A DNA stretch of 64,000 nucleotides from Comamonadaceae bacterium (GTDB taxonomy: Bacteria; Pseudomonadota; Gammaproteobacteria; Burkholderiales; Burkholderiaceae_C): NCBI GenBank assembly GCA_947447355.1, contig CANFJF010000006.1, positions 25,258-89,257 of the forward strand. Reading direction: 5' to 3'. Each line of letters begins with the position of its first letter. Within the stretch, counting starts at the first letter, position 1. This document shows positions 62,096 to 64,000 of the stretch, piece by piece. The notes beneath the pieces are model-generated. The model was not told where the DNA came from. It did no database searches and saw nothing but the letters and a program-made list of their open reading frames with translations. The translations under genes were made by a program, and so were the position numbers.

Positions 62096-63064
62096 ATGCA
62101 GGCTTTTTCGCGGGTGATTTTTGCTGTGTTGTTGGCGTTCGCGCTGATGCCAGCCGCCAACGCTCAGGACTACCCGACCAAACCTGTCCGCCTTCTGGTT
62201 GGATTTCCGCCCGGAGGCTTGGCTGACATCATGGCCCGCGTGATTTCGGAGAAATTAGGCGTCCTCTGGAACCAACGGGTTATCGTCGAAAACCGACCCG
62301 GCGCCTCTGGCACGATCGCGGCTGACGCTGTGGCCAAAGCCGTACCAGACGGTCACACCCTGTTGGTGATTTTGACCAACCATGTGGTGGTAGCGGCGGT
62401 TCAGCCGAAGCTGCCGTTCGATCCATTGACAGACTTCACCGCTGTGTCACTGCTCGGCAGTTCGCCCTTGCTGCTGATGGCCAACCCGAAGTTGCCTGTC
62501 AACAATTTATCGGAGCTGATTGCGTTGGCGAAATCAAAGCCGGGCGTGGTCAGCTATTCAACGCCCGGTGACGGTTCGGTACACCATTTGTCGCAAGAGC
62601 TTTTGAATTCAGCCGTCGGCGTCAAAATGCTGCATGTCCCTTATTCGGGTGGTGCGCAAGCCATGTTGGACGCTATCGCCGGTGTGGTCGACCTCAATAT
62701 CGGCAGCCCTGCGCAGTCATTGCCTCAAGTGGAGGCTGGAAAACTCAAAGCCTTGACTTTCTCCGGTCAAAAGCGTTCTGCCTTGTTGCCGAGCGTCCCG
62801 ACAGTTGCCGAGTCGGGTGTCCCCGGCTTCGAAGCGGCTTTATGGGCCGGTGTGCTGGCCCCGAGCAAGATGCCCAAGGCCTTGGTATCCCGAATTCAAG
62901 CAGATCTGAAACAGGTCATGAACATGCCTGACGTGCGCGAACGCATGCTCAAACTCGGTGTCGACGTTGTCGCCAGTCAACCCGAAGAGTTTGACCGCTT
63001 TATGCGTTCCGAGTTGGTCAAGTGGGGTGGTGTGGCCAAGCAGGCTGGCGTGAAAGCCAACTGA
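62096..63064 (+). CDS. TTT (Bug) family periplasmic receptor 7
   Basis: 322 residues from ATG 62096 with TTCAGGAG upstream. Signal peptide cleaved near AANAQD. DYPTKPVRLLVGFPPGGLAD, NRPGASGTIAADAVAKAVPD, VPYSGGAQAMLDAIAGVVDL are the family marks. Third receptor of the operon and its last gene; 59 bp separate it from MR-C. Confidence 0.92.
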   Translation: MQAFSRVIFAVLLAFALMPAANAQDYPTKPVRLLVGFPPGGLADIMARVISEKLGVLWNQRVIVENRPGASGTIAADAVAKAVPDGHTLLVILTNHVVVAAVQPKLPFDPLTDFTAVSLLGSSPLLLMANPKLPVNNLSELIALAKSKPGVVSYSTPGDGSVHHLSQELLNSAVGVKMLHVPYSGGAQAMLDAIAGVVDLNIGSPAQSLPQVEAGKLKALTFSGQKRSALLPSVPTVAESGVPGFEAALWAGVLAPSKMPKALVSRIQADLKQVMNMPDVRERMLKLGVDVVASQPEEFDRFMRSELVKWGGVAKQAGVKAN

Positions 63065-63183
63065 TCTGGTCTCACTCGGTTGAAGCGCTACCGTCACTAA
63101 CAGTCCAGAAAACCGTCCAGCAAACAGTTCCTCATCCGCCACCAAACTTTGACGGATGTTTGAGATACGTCAACTTCTGAGAG

Positions 63184-63222
63184 GTGCGAGTCACTAATAT
63201 TTAGAGTGGCTTCGCACTTTTT
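63184..63222 (+). terminator. Hairpin and T-run just upstream of the lipoprotein gene
   Basis: GTGCGA (63184-63189) and TCGCAC (63212-63217), with an inner CACT/AGTG pair around an AT-rich loop, followed by TTTTT. It resembles an intrinsic terminator for the enolase operon, but lies only about four bases before the TTCAGGAGA ribosome binding site of the lipoprotein gene. It might be an attenuator for that gene if the promoter is upstream. Confidence 0.6.
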
Positions 63223-63237
63223 CTTCAGGAGATTGGC

Positions 63238-63699
63238 ATGAAATACGCTCACACGTTTTTACTTTTATCGGCGTTGGTTGCTTCGCTGTCTGGTTGCGCG
63301 ACCCAACAAGGTCAGCAGGAGCAGGGTGGCATGATCATTGGCGGCTTGCTGGGTGGCGTGCTTGGCTCGCAGATGGGTCAAGGCAGCGGCCGAACGGCGG
63401 CGACCATTGTGGGCACCATGATTGGGGCGACGGTGGGCGGCAACGTGGGCCGATCGATGGATCAAACCGATCGCCTGAAAACAGCACATGCATTGGAAAA
63501 CGTCCGCACTTCAGTTCCAACAACGTGGGTCAATCCGGACTCACGCAATCAATACACCGTGACACCCACCCGTACCTATGACGCCAGCGCCGGTCCGTGC
63601 CGCGAGTACACAGTTCACTCTGTGGTGGCGGGTAAAAACGAGACTGTTTATGGCACGGCTTGCCGACAGGCAGATGGCAGCTGGAAGGCGACGAACTGA
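63238..63699 (+). CDS. Outer-membrane glycine-zipper lipoprotein (17-kDa surface antigen-like)
   Basis: 153 residues; AGGAGA upstream. Type II signal with lipobox LSGC (Cys near residue 20). A glycine-zipper region follows: MIIGGLLGGVLGSQMGQGSG and VGTMIGATVGGNVGRSMD, the 2TM glycine-zipper of RT0821/Lpp0805-type proteins. The C-terminal domain has CREYTVHSVVAGKNETVYGT with GTACRQADGSWK, the common surface-antigen ending. Probably anchored in the outer membrane, stabilising the envelope. Confidence 0.9.
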   Translation: MKYAHTFLLLSALVASLSGCATQQGQQEQGGMIIGGLLGGVLGSQMGQGSGRTAATIVGTMIGATVGGNVGRSMDQTDRLKTAHALENVRTSVPTTWVNPDSRNQYTVTPTRTYDASAGPCREYTVHSVVAGKNETVYGTACRQADGSWKATN

Positions 63700-63727
63700 C
63701 CCTCATCTAGAGGATCCCCACTGTCCC

Positions 63728-64000
63728 GTCATGGCGAGCGCAGCGCGGCCATCCATCTTGGAGTCGCTCAGTGATGGACTGCCACGCTTCGCTCGCAGAG
63801 ACGGAAATGTGTCATGGCGAGCGTAGGGAAGAATATGTGTCATGGCGAGCGCAGCGCGGCCATCCATCTTGGAGTCGCACAGTGATGGACTGCCACGCTT
63901 CGCTCGCAGAGACGGAAATGTGTCATAGCGAGCGTAGGGAAGAATATGTGTCATGGCGAGCGCAGCGCGGCCATCCATCTTGGAGGCGCTCAGTGATGGA
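63728..64000. repeat. Tandem 111-bp REP-like repeat array
   Basis: Copies begin CATGGCGAGCGCAGCG at 63730, 63841 and 63952, exactly 111 bp apart; the third is cut off by the window edge. Each unit contains an imperfect palindrome (GCGAGCGCAGCGCGGCCATC against GATGGACTGCCACGCTTCGC) plus a second GGCGAGCGTAGGGAAG arm. A minus-strand open frame of 91 residues across the array is a by-product of the period being a multiple of three. A degraded partial copy is at 1279-1321. Confidence 0.93.

Noticed and set aside
63703..63978. A 91-residue minus-strand open frame with peptide repeats (MDGRAALAMTH units)
   Set aside because: It consists wholly of the 111-bp DNA repeat; the period is divisible by three, so an open frame arises automatically. 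No start signal or known domain.
1..64000. CRISPR arrays, phage genes, insertion sequences, rRNA operons
   Set aside because: None seen. The only regular repeats are the PAS duplication and the 111-bp REP-like array; no transposase, integrase or capsid motifs were found in either strand.

Overview
The window looks like chromosomal DNA of a heterotrophic betaproteobacterium, most likely order Burkholderiales, family Comamonadaceae (Rhodoferax/Polaromonas/Limnohabitans-like). The reasons are seven periplasmic receptors of the tripartite tricarboxylate transporter (TTT, Bug) family, the mix of aromatic and sugar-acid catabolic operons, a dense gene layout with many 4-base ATGA overlaps, and a REP-like GCGAGCG repeat. 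The taxonomic call is inference from gene content; no rRNA is present. There are no phage genes, transposases, CRISPR arrays or plasmid functions.

Layout. 1-3.1 kb: oxidative uronate pathway, with udh and an SMP-30 type lactonase facing garL and garR. 3.1-7.5 kb: housekeeping and solitary genes (ETF-ubiquinone oxidoreductase, thioesterase, thioredoxin-fold protein, AhpD-like protein, two-TM potassium channel, PAS-LuxR regulator). 7.6-9.0 kb: scoAB 3-oxoacid CoA-transferase, closed by a strong terminator. 9.0-15.2 kb: a divergent phthalate gene set (MarR regulator, dihydrodiol dehydrogenase and dioxygenase reductase on the minus strand; dioxygenase, TTT receptor and 4,5-dihydroxyphthalate decarboxylase on the plus strand), running on into an EamA exporter, a second TTT receptor, a ThDP enzyme and an aldehyde dehydrogenase (to 20.5 kb). 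20.7-23.7 kb: a hybrid histidine kinase with a freshly duplicated PAS domain.

23.7-38.1 kb: a TetR-controlled region. A TetR gene, a NIPSNAP gene with sdaA, and then an 11-gene operon: a sugar-type ABC importer (four genes), a three-subunit molybdenum hydroxylase, a beta-hydroxyacid dehydrogenase, a CoxG-like protein, an M20 amidohydrolase and an alpha/beta hydrolase. The same 20-bp palindrome lies in front of the TetR/NIPSNAP divergent promoters and in front of the ABC operon, so it is probably one regulon. 38.3-44.9 kb: a DUF1330 gene and the remnant of an HpcH/HpaI aldolase, then a TTT-TauD-cupin-ThDP-GST cluster with a convergent LysR gene, which looks inserted. 45.1-46.5 kb: a MetE-like methyltransferase with a clear operator-in-spacer promoter, and tRNA-Gly(CCC). 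46.5-54.3 kb: an eight-gene minus-strand operon (NTF2-like, maleylacetate reductase type, TfdA/TauD type dioxygenase, FAH family, TTT receptor, FMN hydroxyacid dehydrogenase, quinone reductase, anion transporter) facing a LysR gene. 55.4-63.1 kb: an Old Yellow Enzyme, then an operon in which three TTT receptors are interleaved with three enolase-superfamily enzymes. 63.2-64 kb: a glycine-zipper lipoprotein and a 111-bp tandem repeat that runs off the right edge.

The general theme is scavenging of organic acids. Each catabolic block carries its own periplasmic receptor but no TTT membrane subunits, so the receptors presumably share TctAB partners encoded elsewhere. The most unusual items are the TTT/enolase-superfamily operon, whose first two enzymes have altered catalytic motifs, the shared TetR palindrome, and the Mo-hydroxylase operon of unknown substrate.
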